The notes beneath the pieces were generated by a model that was not told the DNA's origin, ran no database searches, and worked only from the letters and a program-made list of their open reading frames with translations. The translations under genes and the position numbers were made by a program. Below are positions 1 to 6,028 of a stretch of 10,276 nt of DNA, in pieces. Where the stretch lies: positions 1 through 10,276 of the forward strand of contig CALEMZ010000103.1 in NCBI GenBank assembly GCA_937910975.1, written 5' to 3'. Numbering within the stretch: the first letter of the stretch is position 1; each line of letters opens with the position of its first letter. Source of the DNA: an uncultured Pseudorhodobacter sp. GTDB lineage: Bacteria; Pseudomonadota; Alphaproteobacteria; Rhodobacterales; Rhodobacteraceae.

Positions 1-98
1 CGTCCGATTCCGAATCACTTTCGGGTGTTTCCCTTTCGGATCTGGCATTTTTACCTAATATCAAAGGCGGAATCGCATAGTTCGCGAGGCTATCTATC

Positions 99-165
99 TT
101 GATTTAGAAAGTTATTGGGATTTATTGGGAATATCTGGGTGGTAACCGTTTTGTCTATATCTAGT
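99..165 (+). promoter_or_regulatory. Putative promoter region of the dcw operon
   Basis: This AT-rich stretch surrounds the MraZ box and is the most promoter-like part of the leader. A possible -10 element, TATATC, lies at 156-161; the positions 16-18 bases further upstream overlap the last TGGGN repeat and match TTGACA poorly. An alternative TTGATT at 99-104 has no good -10 partner. I cannot fix the transcription start. Placing the promoter here is inferred mainly from the operator, because MraZ boxes in other bacteria lie at the promoter of mraZ. Confidence 0.3.
116..140 (+). promoter_or_regulatory. MraZ box: three TGGGN repeats with 5-base spacers
   Basis: TGGGA (116-120), TGGGA (126-130) and TGGGT (136-140) are separated by exactly five bases each, giving a 10-bp period on one face of the helix. 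Triplicate TGGGN with 5-base spacers is the known operator of the transcription factor MraZ in Escherichia coli, and mraZ is the first gene downstream. The box therefore probably mediates autoregulation of the whole dcw operon. It is odd only in its distance: the last repeat lies about 480 bases before the mraZ start codon. Confidence 0.85.
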
Positions 166-415
166 GGTTCGTGGCGCTCATTGCGGCACAATTAGACAAT
201 TTGAGCCCGGTTCCCCTACCAGATGCTGTTCTGCGAGCCTCTCAAAAGCAATATATGCCCTTCTTCATGTAAAAATTTGTTTGCGTCCCATGAATTCCCA
301 TGTCATTTCTAGATCACGGAAGCAAAAGCGGGCAAGACAAACAGGGGCAACCAAAGACCCCGAAAAGGCGAAAATAGCAGGCTCATACAGGCAACCGCTT
401 TTCGCTTCCGATAAG
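165..415 (+). ncRNA. Probable UpsM-like leader RNA upstream of mraZ
   Basis: This is non-coding leader between the MraZ box and mraZ. In Rhodobacter sphaeroides the dcw cluster is preceded by an uncommonly long leader from which the abundant sRNA UpsM is produced by early termination and RNase E processing; the same position and operator are seen here. The strongest structure is a long-range stem: 317-323 pairs with 404-410 and 324-331 with 395-402, about 15 pairs with one bulged C at 403, enclosing a GGGG (344-347)/CCCC (358-361) hairpin. I did not find a clear hairpin plus U-tract, so both ends are estimates. Identity with UpsM is inferred from position, not sequence. Confidence 0.4.
317..410 (+). 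other. Long-range imperfect inverted repeat in the leader
   Basis: The arm CGGAAGC-AAAAGCGG (317-331) is the reverse complement of CCGCTTTT-C-GCTTCCG (395-410) apart from one extra C at 403. The 15 pairs would form a stable stem closing a 63-base interior that contains a small GGGG/CCCC hairpin. A match this long is unlikely by chance over such a distance and suggests a folded RNA domain in the mraZ leader. Confidence 0.6.
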
Positions 416-479
416 AAACAGAATTCGGCGAGTGCGCGAGCAGACATCCCCCCCCCAGGTGACGCGCGCAGCCGGAGAA

Positions 480-492
480 GCCCGGAAACGGG
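480..492 (+). other. Small hairpin with a GAAA tetraloop
   Basis: CCCG (481-484), GAAA (485-488) and CGGG (489-492) form a four-pair stem closed by a GNRA tetraloop, a very stable RNA cap. It directly precedes the larger 499-534 stem and belongs to the structured second part of the leader. Confidence 0.45.
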
Positions 493-498
493 ACAGGG

Positions 499-534
499 CG
501 GCGGATTGGGCAGTGGCAGCAGCCCGATCCGCCG
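499..534 (+). other. 13-bp GC-rich hairpin in the mraZ leader, attenuator-like
   Basis: Bases 499-511 pair with 522-534 over 13 consecutive positions, 12 Watson-Crick plus one G-U (T506/T507 region against G526), around a 10-base loop. The bases that follow are T-rich only in part (TTGTCC, then TTTT at 542-545), so it is not a canonical intrinsic terminator, though it could act as an attenuator or a block to RNase. It lies about 85 bases before the mraZ start. Confidence 0.6.
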
Positions 535-536
535 TT

Positions 537-579
537 GTCCGTTTTACGGACATCACTAAGGCCCGTCCGCTTTGCGGAC
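537..579 (+). repeat. Tandem pair of near-identical 15-base hairpins
   Basis: GTCCGTTTTACGGAC (537-551) and GTCCGCTTTGCGGAC (565-579) are the same 6-bp hairpin with a TTT loop, spaced by 13 bases. They differ only at the loop-closing pair, T-A in one and C-G in the other, which is a compensatory change. That pattern points to selection on RNA pairing. The second stem can extend to C563/C564 against G581/G582 with C580 bulged. They end 39 bases before the mraZ start and may govern its translation or leader stability. Confidence 0.6.
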
Positions 580-618
580 CGGTAAAGAGATTACGAGGGC
601 GCAAAGGGCAAACCTACC

Positions 619-1128
619 GTGTCGGAAGACTTCAGAGGCGAATACTACCAAAAGGTAGATAGCAAGGCGCGGGTATCCATCCCTGCGGCTTTTCGACGTG
701 TCCTCGACGCAGGTGACCCGCCCAGCAGCGAATTCCCCCGCACTCGCATCGTCATGGTTTATGGTGGCAAAGCCCGGCAGTTCGTCGAATGTTACACCGT
801 AGATGAGGCCGATATGCTGGCTGCCCGCGTGCGTAGGCTGCCCACTGGTTCCAAGCAGCGGATGATTTTGGAGCGGGATCTGATCACCCGCTCACTCACC
901 GTGGAAATTGATGAGAATGGCCGTATAGTTTTGCCGCAAAAAGTGCGCGACAAGATCGAATTTGCCGATGGTGATGAAACCGCCTTCGCGGGCACGCTGG
1001 ATCGCTTTCAGATATGGAAGCGTGACACTTATGACGCGATCAGCGGTAGCCTGGACGCGGAAGATGATGAGCTTCCCGAGGGCATGGATATCTTGTCGCT
1101 CCTGGGCGGCGCTGATCCGGGGGTATAA
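619..1128 (+). CDS. mraZ: Transcriptional regulator MraZ
   Basis: MraZ is the AbrB-fold (SpoVT-like) DNA-binding protein that usually heads the dcw cluster and represses it by binding TGGGN repeats; it forms ring-shaped oligomers bound to nucleoid DNA. The 169-residue product has the two tandem MraZ motifs: DSKARVSIPAAFR at 14-26 and DENGRIVLPQKVR at 98-110. The first departs from the usual D-x-K-G-R by having Ala where Gly is normal, while the second is canonical. The C-terminal tail (about 143-169) is acidic and longer than in enterobacterial MraZ. The GTG start at 619 is supported by AAAGGG at 603-608, ten bases away, and by the conserved F-R-G-E segment just inside. The MraZ box at 116-140 suggests autoregulation. 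Confidence 0.95.
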   Translation: MSEDFRGEYYQKVDSKARVSIPAAFRRVLDAGDPPSSEFPRTRIVMVYGGKARQFVECYTVDEADMLAARVRRLPTGSKQRMILERDLITRSLTVEIDENGRIVLPQKVRDKIEFADGDETAFAGTLDRFQIWKRDTYDAISGSLDAEDDELPEGMDILSLLGGADPGV

Positions 1129-1131
1129 GCC

Positions 1132-2223
1132 TTGGAACACAGCGATCCTGCCCCTGATCGCCCCATATCCCCTGACAATCAGGCGCATATTCCCGTTCTG
1201 ATCGGCCCGTTGATTGCGGCCGTGGGCCCGGTTTCGGGCCATTGGCTCGATGGCACCTTTGGAGCCGGGGGCTATGCGCGTGCTTTGCTTGCCGCTGGGG
1301 CGCAAACTGTAACCGGGGTGGATCGTGACCCGCTGGCGCTTCAGATGGCCGCCGCTTGGGCGCATGAATATGGCGACCGTTTGCACCTCGTGCCGGGCAA
1401 TTTCTCTGAACTTGACCAATACGCGGGCGAAGCGCTCGATGGCATCGTGCTCGATCTTGGCGTCTCGTCGATGCAGCTTGATCAGGCCGCGCGCGGGTTC
1501 TCCTTTGCCAAGGATGGCCCGTTGGATATGCGCATGGCCCAAAGCGGTGAAAGTGCCGCAGATCTGGTTAATTCCGCGTCTGAGGAGGCCCTCGCCGATA
1601 TCCTCTATCATTATGGCGAAGAGCGCGCATCGCGCCGCATCGCGCGCGCCATTGTCGCCGCCCGCGCCACCGCACCAATCACCACCACGCTGCAACTGGC
1701 CGCGATCGTCTCGGCTTGCCTGCCGCGCCCCAAACCGGGGCAAAGCCACCCCGCAACCCGCAGCTTTCAGGCCATCCGCATTGCCGTGAACACCGAGTTT
1801 TCTGAACTGATTGAGGGGCTTATGGCCGCTGAACGTGCGCTCAAGCCCGGTGGGATGCTGGCCGTTGTCACCTTCCACAGCCTTGAGGACCGGATCGTCA
1901 AGCGTTTCTTCCTTAATCGTTCGGGCAACGACGCGCAAACTAACCGCTATGCGCCTGAGCGCGCCGAAGATACTGCGCGCTTCACCCTCGTGACCAAAGG
2001 CGCCGTCGCACCGGATGCCGAAGAGATTGCCCGCAACCCCCGGTCGCGGTCTTCCAAGCTGCGCGTCGGCCAACGTACCCATGCCCCAGCAGGCCCGGTC
2101 GATCCTGCCGCCCTTGGCGTGCCGGTGTTGCCTACCAGTTACAACACACGCCCCACGCATAAACCTGTCCAAAAGGCCGGATCTGCCAGAAAAGCCGGAT
2201 CTGCAAGAAAAGGAAGCCGCTGA
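1132..2223 (+). CDS. rsmH: 16S rRNA (cytosine(1402)-N(4))-methyltransferase RsmH (MraW)
   Basis: RsmH uses S-adenosylmethionine to methylate N4 of C1402 in the decoding centre of 16S rRNA. The 363-residue protein shows the family marks in order: H-I-P-V at 19-22, the SAM-binding W-L-D-G-T-F-G-A-G-G at 38-47, V-D-R-D at 63-66, LDLGVSSMQLD at 107-117, G-F-S-F-x-K-D-G-P-L-D-M-R-M at 122-135, FQAIRIAVN at 212-220, TFHSLEDRIVK at 247-257, and N-P-R-S-R-S-S-K-L-R at 302-311. The TTG start at 1132 is three bases after the mraZ stop, with CGGGGG at 1118-1123 as ribosome binding site; later starts would cut the conserved H-I-P-V. The tail is basic and ends in two KAGSAR copies. The stop overlaps the ftsL start by one base (TGATG). 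Confidence 0.95.
   Translation: MEHSDPAPDRPISPDNQAHIPVLIGPLIAAVGPVSGHWLDGTFGAGGYARALLAAGAQTVTGVDRDPLALQMAAAWAHEYGDRLHLVPGNFSELDQYAGEALDGIVLDLGVSSMQLDQAARGFSFAKDGPLDMRMAQSGESAADLVNSASEEALADILYHYGEERASRRIARAIVAARATAPITTTLQLAAIVSACLPRPKPGQSHPATRSFQAIRIAVNTEFSELIEGLMAAERALKPGGMLAVVTFHSLEDRIVKRFFLNRSGNDAQTNRYAPERAEDTARFTLVTKGAVAPDAEEIARNPRSRSSKLRVGQRTHAPAGPVDPAALGVPVLPTSYNTRPTHKPVQKAGSARKAGSARKGSR
2173..2208 (+). repeat. 18-bp tandem direct repeat at the rsmH 3' end
   Basis: Two adjacent 18-base units (2173-2190 and 2191-2208) agree at 16 positions. Both encode K-A-G-S-A-R, and both differences are synonymous third-position changes. The repeat adds a basic tail after the conserved methyltransferase domain and lies just before the ftsL start. 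Confidence 0.8.
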
Positions 2224-2597
2224 TGCGCCCCTTAATGTTCATCTTGTCTGTTATGGTTTTGATGTCGTTGGCATTTTGGGCGTACCGCGAAAATTACGCC
2301 ACGCAGTTGGCTCTGAAGGATGTCTCCAAGCTGAACCATGAGATCGCCAGCCTGCGCGAAGGATTGTCCAGGCAACGCGCTGAATGGGCGTATCTCAACC
2401 GCCCTTCGCGGCTGCGGGACCTTGTGGCGTTGAACTTTGACAGCCTAGGCCTTTTGCCGCTGGAACCGGGGCAGTTTGGCCGTCTGGATCAGGTGGTCTA
2501 CCCGTTGCCGCCCATCTCTGCCTTCGAACTTGGGGTGCCCGTGGATACTGTTGGTGGCCTGGATGGTCCCGTTGATGGAGCGGAGGAACCACTATGA
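2223..2597 (+). CDS. ftsL: Cell division protein FtsL
   Basis: FtsL is the small bitopic divisome protein that joins FtsB and FtsQ and activates FtsWI for septal peptidoglycan synthesis. The 124-residue product has a very short cytoplasmic start, one membrane segment at about 4-20, then a periplasmic heptad-like stretch (about 28-57) rich in Leu, Ala and charged residues. It continues with W-A-Y-L-N-R-P-S-R-L-R (55-65) and F-D-S-L-G-L-L-P-L at 72-80, a pattern I associate with alphaproteobacterial FtsL. FtsL is poorly conserved, so the call rests on topology, that pattern and its place between rsmH and ftsI. It overlaps rsmH by one base and ftsI by four (ATGA), suggesting translational coupling. 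The Pro/Gly/Asp-rich C-terminus (about 93-124) looks unstructured. Confidence 0.88.
   Translation: MRPLMFILSVMVLMSLAFWAYRENYATQLALKDVSKLNHEIASLREGLSRQRAEWAYLNRPSRLRDLVALNFDSLGLLPLEPGQFGRLDQVVYPLPPISAFELGVPVDTVGGLDGPVDGAEEPL
2582..2588 (+). promoter_or_regulatory. Strong ribosome binding site for ftsI
   Basis: GGAGGAA lies five bases before the ftsI ATG at 2594, inside the end of ftsL. It is the best Shine-Dalgarno match in the operon and fixes the ftsI start despite the four-base overlap with ftsL. Confidence 0.75.
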
Positions 2598-4381
2598 TCC
2601 GTACACCCCTTCGGCCGCTGGCCCGTGTCTTGTCCGCCCGTGAAAAAGGCGAAAACCCCGATCATATCGAACGCGAGAATATCCGCCTGCGTGCCGAAGA
2701 GGCCCGTGCCAGCGCCCAAAACCGTTCCGAGGGGCGGCTTTTGCTGCTGGGTCTTGCCTTTTTTGCTGCCTTTCTTGTGGTCGGGGCCCGCATGGGCCTT
2801 CTGGCCGCGTCCGAGCCGATGGAGCCCCGTTCCGCGTCCTCTGGTGCCGATATCAGCGCCTTGCGCGCCGATATCACTGATCGCAATGGCCGGTTGTTGG
2901 CCACCAACCTCTCCACCCATGCGCTTTACGCCCATCCAAAACAGATGGTGGACCCGCCCCGCGTCGCGCGCGAGCTGGCCAAGCTCTTTCCCGATATGAA
3001 AGCCGAAGATCTGGAGCGCCGCTTTACCGATGGCCGCTCATTCCTCTGGTTGCGCAAAAAGCTTAGCCCCGAGCAGATGCAGGCCGTGCATGATATTGGG
3101 GATCCCGGCCTTTTGTTCGGCCCCCGCGATATGCGGCTTTACCCCAACGGCAACCTCGCGGCTCATATCCTTGGCGGGTCTTCCTTTGGCGCTGAAGGCG
3201 TCCATTCAGCTGAGGTGATCGGCACCGCCGGGCTGGAACGCGCCATGGATGCCCGGTTGCGCGACCCTGCTCAGGCTTCTATCCCGCTTGCGCTCTCGAT
3301 AGACCTTACCGTCCAATCCGCCATGCACGAGATCCTTGAGGCGGGCATGATCATGATGAACGCAAAAGGGGCTGCGAGCATCATGCTGGACGTACACACC
3401 GGCGAGGTTATCGCCATGGTTTCCCTGCCCGATTTTGATCCCAACGACCGCCCGAACTTTCTTGTTAAGGGCGACCCCGGCGACAGCCCGCTATTTAATC
3501 GCGCGGTGCAGGGTGTCTATGAGCTCGGCTCTACCTTTAAGATTTTTGCCGCCGCACAGGCTATGGAGCTGGGGTTGGTGACCCCTGATTCCATGGTCGA
3601 TGCTGATGCCCCCCTGCGCTGGGGTAAGCACAGGATCGGCGAATTTGAAGGTAAGAATTACGGCCCGCTGTTGTCAGTCACCGATGTGATCGTGAAATCC
3701 TCCAACGTCGGCACAGCCCATATGGCGCTGCAAATCGGCGGCGAGCGCCAGCAGGCATTTTACAAATCCCTCGGTTTTTTCGATCCCGTCCCGATTGAGT
3801 TGACGGAGGCCCCCGGTGCAGCCCCGCTGATCCCCAAACGTTGGACTGATATTGTCACTATCACCACCTCTTACGGTCACGGCATGTCGGCCAGCCCGAT
3901 GCATCTTGCCTCAGCCTATGCTGCGATCGCCAATGATGGCGTAATGCTGCCGCCTACGCTTCTGAAGCGCGATAAGACGCCTGTCGGCACCCGTGTCATG
4001 TCCGTTGCCAGCGCAGAGGCCGCCGCCGCCATGCTGCGCCAGGTCGTCACCCGTGGCACCGCGTCCTTTGGCGAAGTTGAAGGCTATGAGGTCGGGGGTA
4101 AAACCGGGACTGCCGATAAGGTTAAACCTGGCGGCGGCTATGACAAGGGAAAGAACATCAACACTTTCGCGGCCATGTTCCCCGCATCCGATCCGCAGTA
4201 TGTTCTGGTGGTGACACTGGATGAAGCCTCTGAAAACACCGGCCCAAAGCCACGCCGCACCGCCGGCTGGACCGCCGTGCCTGTCGCCGCCGAGATCATT
4301 CGCCGCACGGCACCGCTTCTGGGCCTCAGACCACAGATTGAAACCCTCGCCCCAAATGCGGTATCAGCAGCCAAACCGTAA
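2594..4381 (+). CDS. ftsI: Peptidoglycan D,D-transpeptidase FtsI (PBP3)
   Basis: FtsI is the monofunctional class B penicillin-binding protein that cross-links septal peptidoglycan together with FtsW. The 595-residue protein has a charged cytoplasmic N-terminus (1-47), one membrane anchor (about 49-71), and a pedestal/dimerisation domain opening with R-A-D-I-T-D-R-N-G-R-L-L-A at 91-103. The C-terminal transpeptidase domain has all three active-site motifs: S313-T-F-K316 (catalytic serine and lysine), S369-S-N371, and K503-T-G-T506. Length is normal for the family. The ATG overlaps the ftsL stop, and the gene ends 20 bases before murE. The cytoplasmic part, rich in Glu and Arg, is fairly long, as in other alphaproteobacterial FtsI. 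Nothing is missing or broken. Confidence 0.96.
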   Translation: MIRTPLRPLARVLSAREKGENPDHIERENIRLRAEEARASAQNRSEGRLLLLGLAFFAAFLVVGARMGLLAASEPMEPRSASSGADISALRADITDRNGRLLATNLSTHALYAHPKQMVDPPRVARELAKLFPDMKAEDLERRFTDGRSFLWLRKKLSPEQMQAVHDIGDPGLLFGPRDMRLYPNGNLAAHILGGSSFGAEGVHSAEVIGTAGLERAMDARLRDPAQASIPLALSIDLTVQSAMHEILEAGMIMMNAKGAASIMLDVHTGEVIAMVSLPDFDPNDRPNFLVKGDPGDSPLFNRAVQGVYELGSTFKIFAAAQAMELGLVTPDSMVDADAPLRWGKHRIGEFEGKNYGPLLSVTDVIVKSSNVGTAHMALQIGGERQQAFYKSLGFFDPVPIELTEAPGAAPLIPKRWTDIVTITTSYGHGMSASPMHLASAYAAIANDGVMLPPTLLKRDKTPVGTRVMSVASAEAAAAMLRQVVTRGTASFGEVEGYEVGGKTGTADKVKPGGGYDKGKNINTFAAMFPASDPQYVLVVTLDEASENTGPKPRRTAGWTAVPVAAEIIRRTAPLLGLRPQIETLAPNAVSAAKP

Positions 4382-4401
4382 TTCGCACCCAGGGGGCAGA
4401 T

Positions 4402-5886
4402 GTGACACAGGCCAGAAAACTCTCCGATCTTGGCCTGACCGCACGCGGCGGCGATAACCCTTTTATTACAGGACTATGCGTCGATAGCCGTGCGGTTCAG
4501 CCCGGCAATCTATTTGCTGCCATGCCCGGCGCGGTGATTCACGGCGCGCATTACATCAAGGCCGCAGTGGCCCGCGGGGCCAGCGCCGTGCTGACCGATG
4601 CCGAAGGCGCGGCCCTCGCGCGCGCTGATATGGGCGATGATCTGAGTGGCGCAGCGCTGATCGTCACCCAAGATTCGCGTCAGGCACTGGCCTATGCCGC
4701 AGCGCTCTGGTTCGGCAGTCAGCCCGCCACAATCGTTGCTGTCACCGGCACCAATGGCAAAACCTCCGTTGCCACCTTCACCCGCCAGATCTGGATGGCA
4801 CTCGATCACGCTGCCATCAACATCGGTACCACGGGGGTGGAGGGCGCATGGCACGCCCCATCGCCCCATACCACGCCCGAGCCCATCACGCTCCACCGTA
4901 TGCTCGCGCAAGCCGCAAACGCTGGCATCACTCATGTCGCGATGGAAGCCTCCTCCCATGGCCTCGACCAGCGCCGTCTCGATGGCGTGCACCTAGCGGC
5001 GGCGGGCTTTACCAATTTCACCCAAGATCATCTCGATTACCACCAAACGTTCGAGGCGTATTTTGAGGCCAAAGCGGGTCTGTTTTCGCGGCTTTTGCCC
5101 GAGGATGGCGTCGCTGTGATCAATATCGATGAAGCGCGCGGCGAAGATATGGCCGCCATCGCCGAAGACCGCGGTCAGGATGTGCTGCGCGTGGGCCGCT
5201 GCCCCAACGCCGATCTGCGCCTCATGGGTCAGCGCTTTGATGCAACGGGCCAGGATCTGCGCCTCGAATGGCTGGGCGAGGTGCACCAGATCCGCCTCGC
5301 CCTGATCGGCGGCTTTCAGGCAGAAAACGTTCTGCTCGCCGCCGGGCTTGCGATTGGGGCAGGCGATGATCCGGGCCGCATCTTTGCGGCCCTGCCACAA
5401 CTTACCGGCGTGCGCGGGCGCATGCAATTGGCCGCTACTCGTCAGAATGGTGCCTCTGTTTTTGTCGATTACGCGCATACCCCTGATGCCATTGCCACCG
5501 CCTTGCAGGCGCTGCGCCCGCATGTGATGGGCCGCATCGTTGTTGTGTTTGGGGCCGGGGGCGACCGTGATACCACCAAACGCCCGCTGATGGGGGCCGC
5601 TGCCAGCGCTCATGCCGATGTGCTGTTTGTGACCGATGATAACCCCCGCTCCGAAGAACCCGCCGCCATTCGCGCCGCCATCATGGCCGCTTGCCCCGAG
5701 GCCAATGAGGTGGGCGACCGCGCCGAGGCGATCTTGCGCGGCGTCGATGCGCTTGGTCCCGGCGATGCGCTGCTGATCGCAGGTAAAGGCCATGAATCTG
5801 GCCAAACTATCAAAGGCCAGATTTACCCGTTCGATGATGTCGAACAGGCCTCCATCGCAGTCGCCGCCCTTGATGGATTGATTTGA
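4402..5886 (+). CDS. murE: UDP-N-acetylmuramoyl-tripeptide synthetase MurE, meso-DAP adding
   Basis: MurE is the cytoplasmic ATP-dependent ligase adding the third stem-peptide residue to UDP-MurNAc-L-Ala-D-Glu. The 494 residues show the Mur ligase plan: an N-terminal UDP-binding domain with V-D-S-R at 28-31, the ATP loop G116-T-N-G-K-T-S122, E-A-S-S-H-G-L-D in the central domain, and K224 in A-K-A-G-L-F, equivalent to the carbamylated lysine. The C-terminal domain has G-D-R-D-T-T-K-R (387-394) and D413-N-P-R416, the motif for meso-diaminopimelate rather than lysine, then G-K-G-H-E at 461-465. The GTG start follows AGGGGG (4391-4396) by five bases, 20 bases after ftsI, and the early L-S-D-L-G-L segment supports it. 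It implies a DAP-type Gram-negative wall. Confidence 0.95.
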   Translation: MTQARKLSDLGLTARGGDNPFITGLCVDSRAVQPGNLFAAMPGAVIHGAHYIKAAVARGASAVLTDAEGAALARADMGDDLSGAALIVTQDSRQALAYAAALWFGSQPATIVAVTGTNGKTSVATFTRQIWMALDHAAINIGTTGVEGAWHAPSPHTTPEPITLHRMLAQAANAGITHVAMEASSHGLDQRRLDGVHLAAAGFTNFTQDHLDYHQTFEAYFEAKAGLFSRLLPEDGVAVINIDEARGEDMAAIAEDRGQDVLRVGRCPNADLRLMGQRFDATGQDLRLEWLGEVHQIRLALIGGFQAENVLLAAGLAIGAGDDPGRIFAALPQLTGVRGRMQLAATRQNGASVFVDYAHTPDAIATALQALRPHVMGRIVVVFGAGGDRDTTKRPLMGAAASAHADVLFVTDDNPRSEEPAAIRAAIMAACPEANEVGDRAEAILRGVDALGPGDALLIAGKGHESGQTIKGQIYPFDDVEQASIAVAALDGLI

Positions 5887-6028
5887 TGCTGCCGCTTTGC
5901 CACTTTTTCCCCTTCCGCCGTTATCTTCGGCCAAATAACTCATAGGGGGGGCCGGGGGATGTGAAATCACTCGGCGCTTGCCAACCATGCTGCCACCAAC
6001 CCTGTTGCCCAAAAGGACTGCCCCGCCC
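5887..6028 (+). other. murE-murF spacer with G-runs and a repeat-like motif
   Basis: This 142-base gap is the only sizeable break in the operon. Read on the minus strand it contains TATTT-GGCCGA-AGATAA (5920-5937) followed by a pyrimidine-rich tract, and on the plus strand a seven-G run (5945-5951) and a GGGGG run. The same TATTT-N6-AGAT core recurs on the minus strand at 8738-8755. I recall similar sequences as frequent intergenic elements in Rhodobacteraceae genomes, but this was not checked. A TTG at 5978 is in frame with murF but lacks a ribosome binding site. Confidence 0.45.

Noticed and set aside
1..98. Terminator of an upstream gene at the left edge
   Set aside because: There is a small GATTC/GAATC palindrome (6-16) and a TTTTT run near 49-53, but they are not joined into a convincing stem plus T-tract.
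164..559. 131-codon plus-strand ORF in the leader
   Set aside because: Composition is low-complexity and unlike any family I know, there is no ribosome binding site, and it runs through the predicted RNA stems. It is best explained as chance in a non-coding leader.
200..618. RNase P RNA (rnpB) upstream of mraZ
   Set aside because: The length would fit, but the conserved GAGGAAAGTCC segment is not found on either strand. The GGGCAAACC near 606-614 is an isolated resemblance.
892..2172. 426-codon minus-strand ORF opposite mraZ and rsmH
   Set aside because: It is antisense to well-supported genes and its product is Gly/Arg/Ala/His-rich, typical of a shadow frame in GC-rich coding DNA.
5978..6028. 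Upstream TTG/ATG starts for murF
   Set aside because: The 17 extra residues are Pro-rich and unlike MurF N-termini. The ATG at 6029 has an upstream AGGA and begins at the conserved region.
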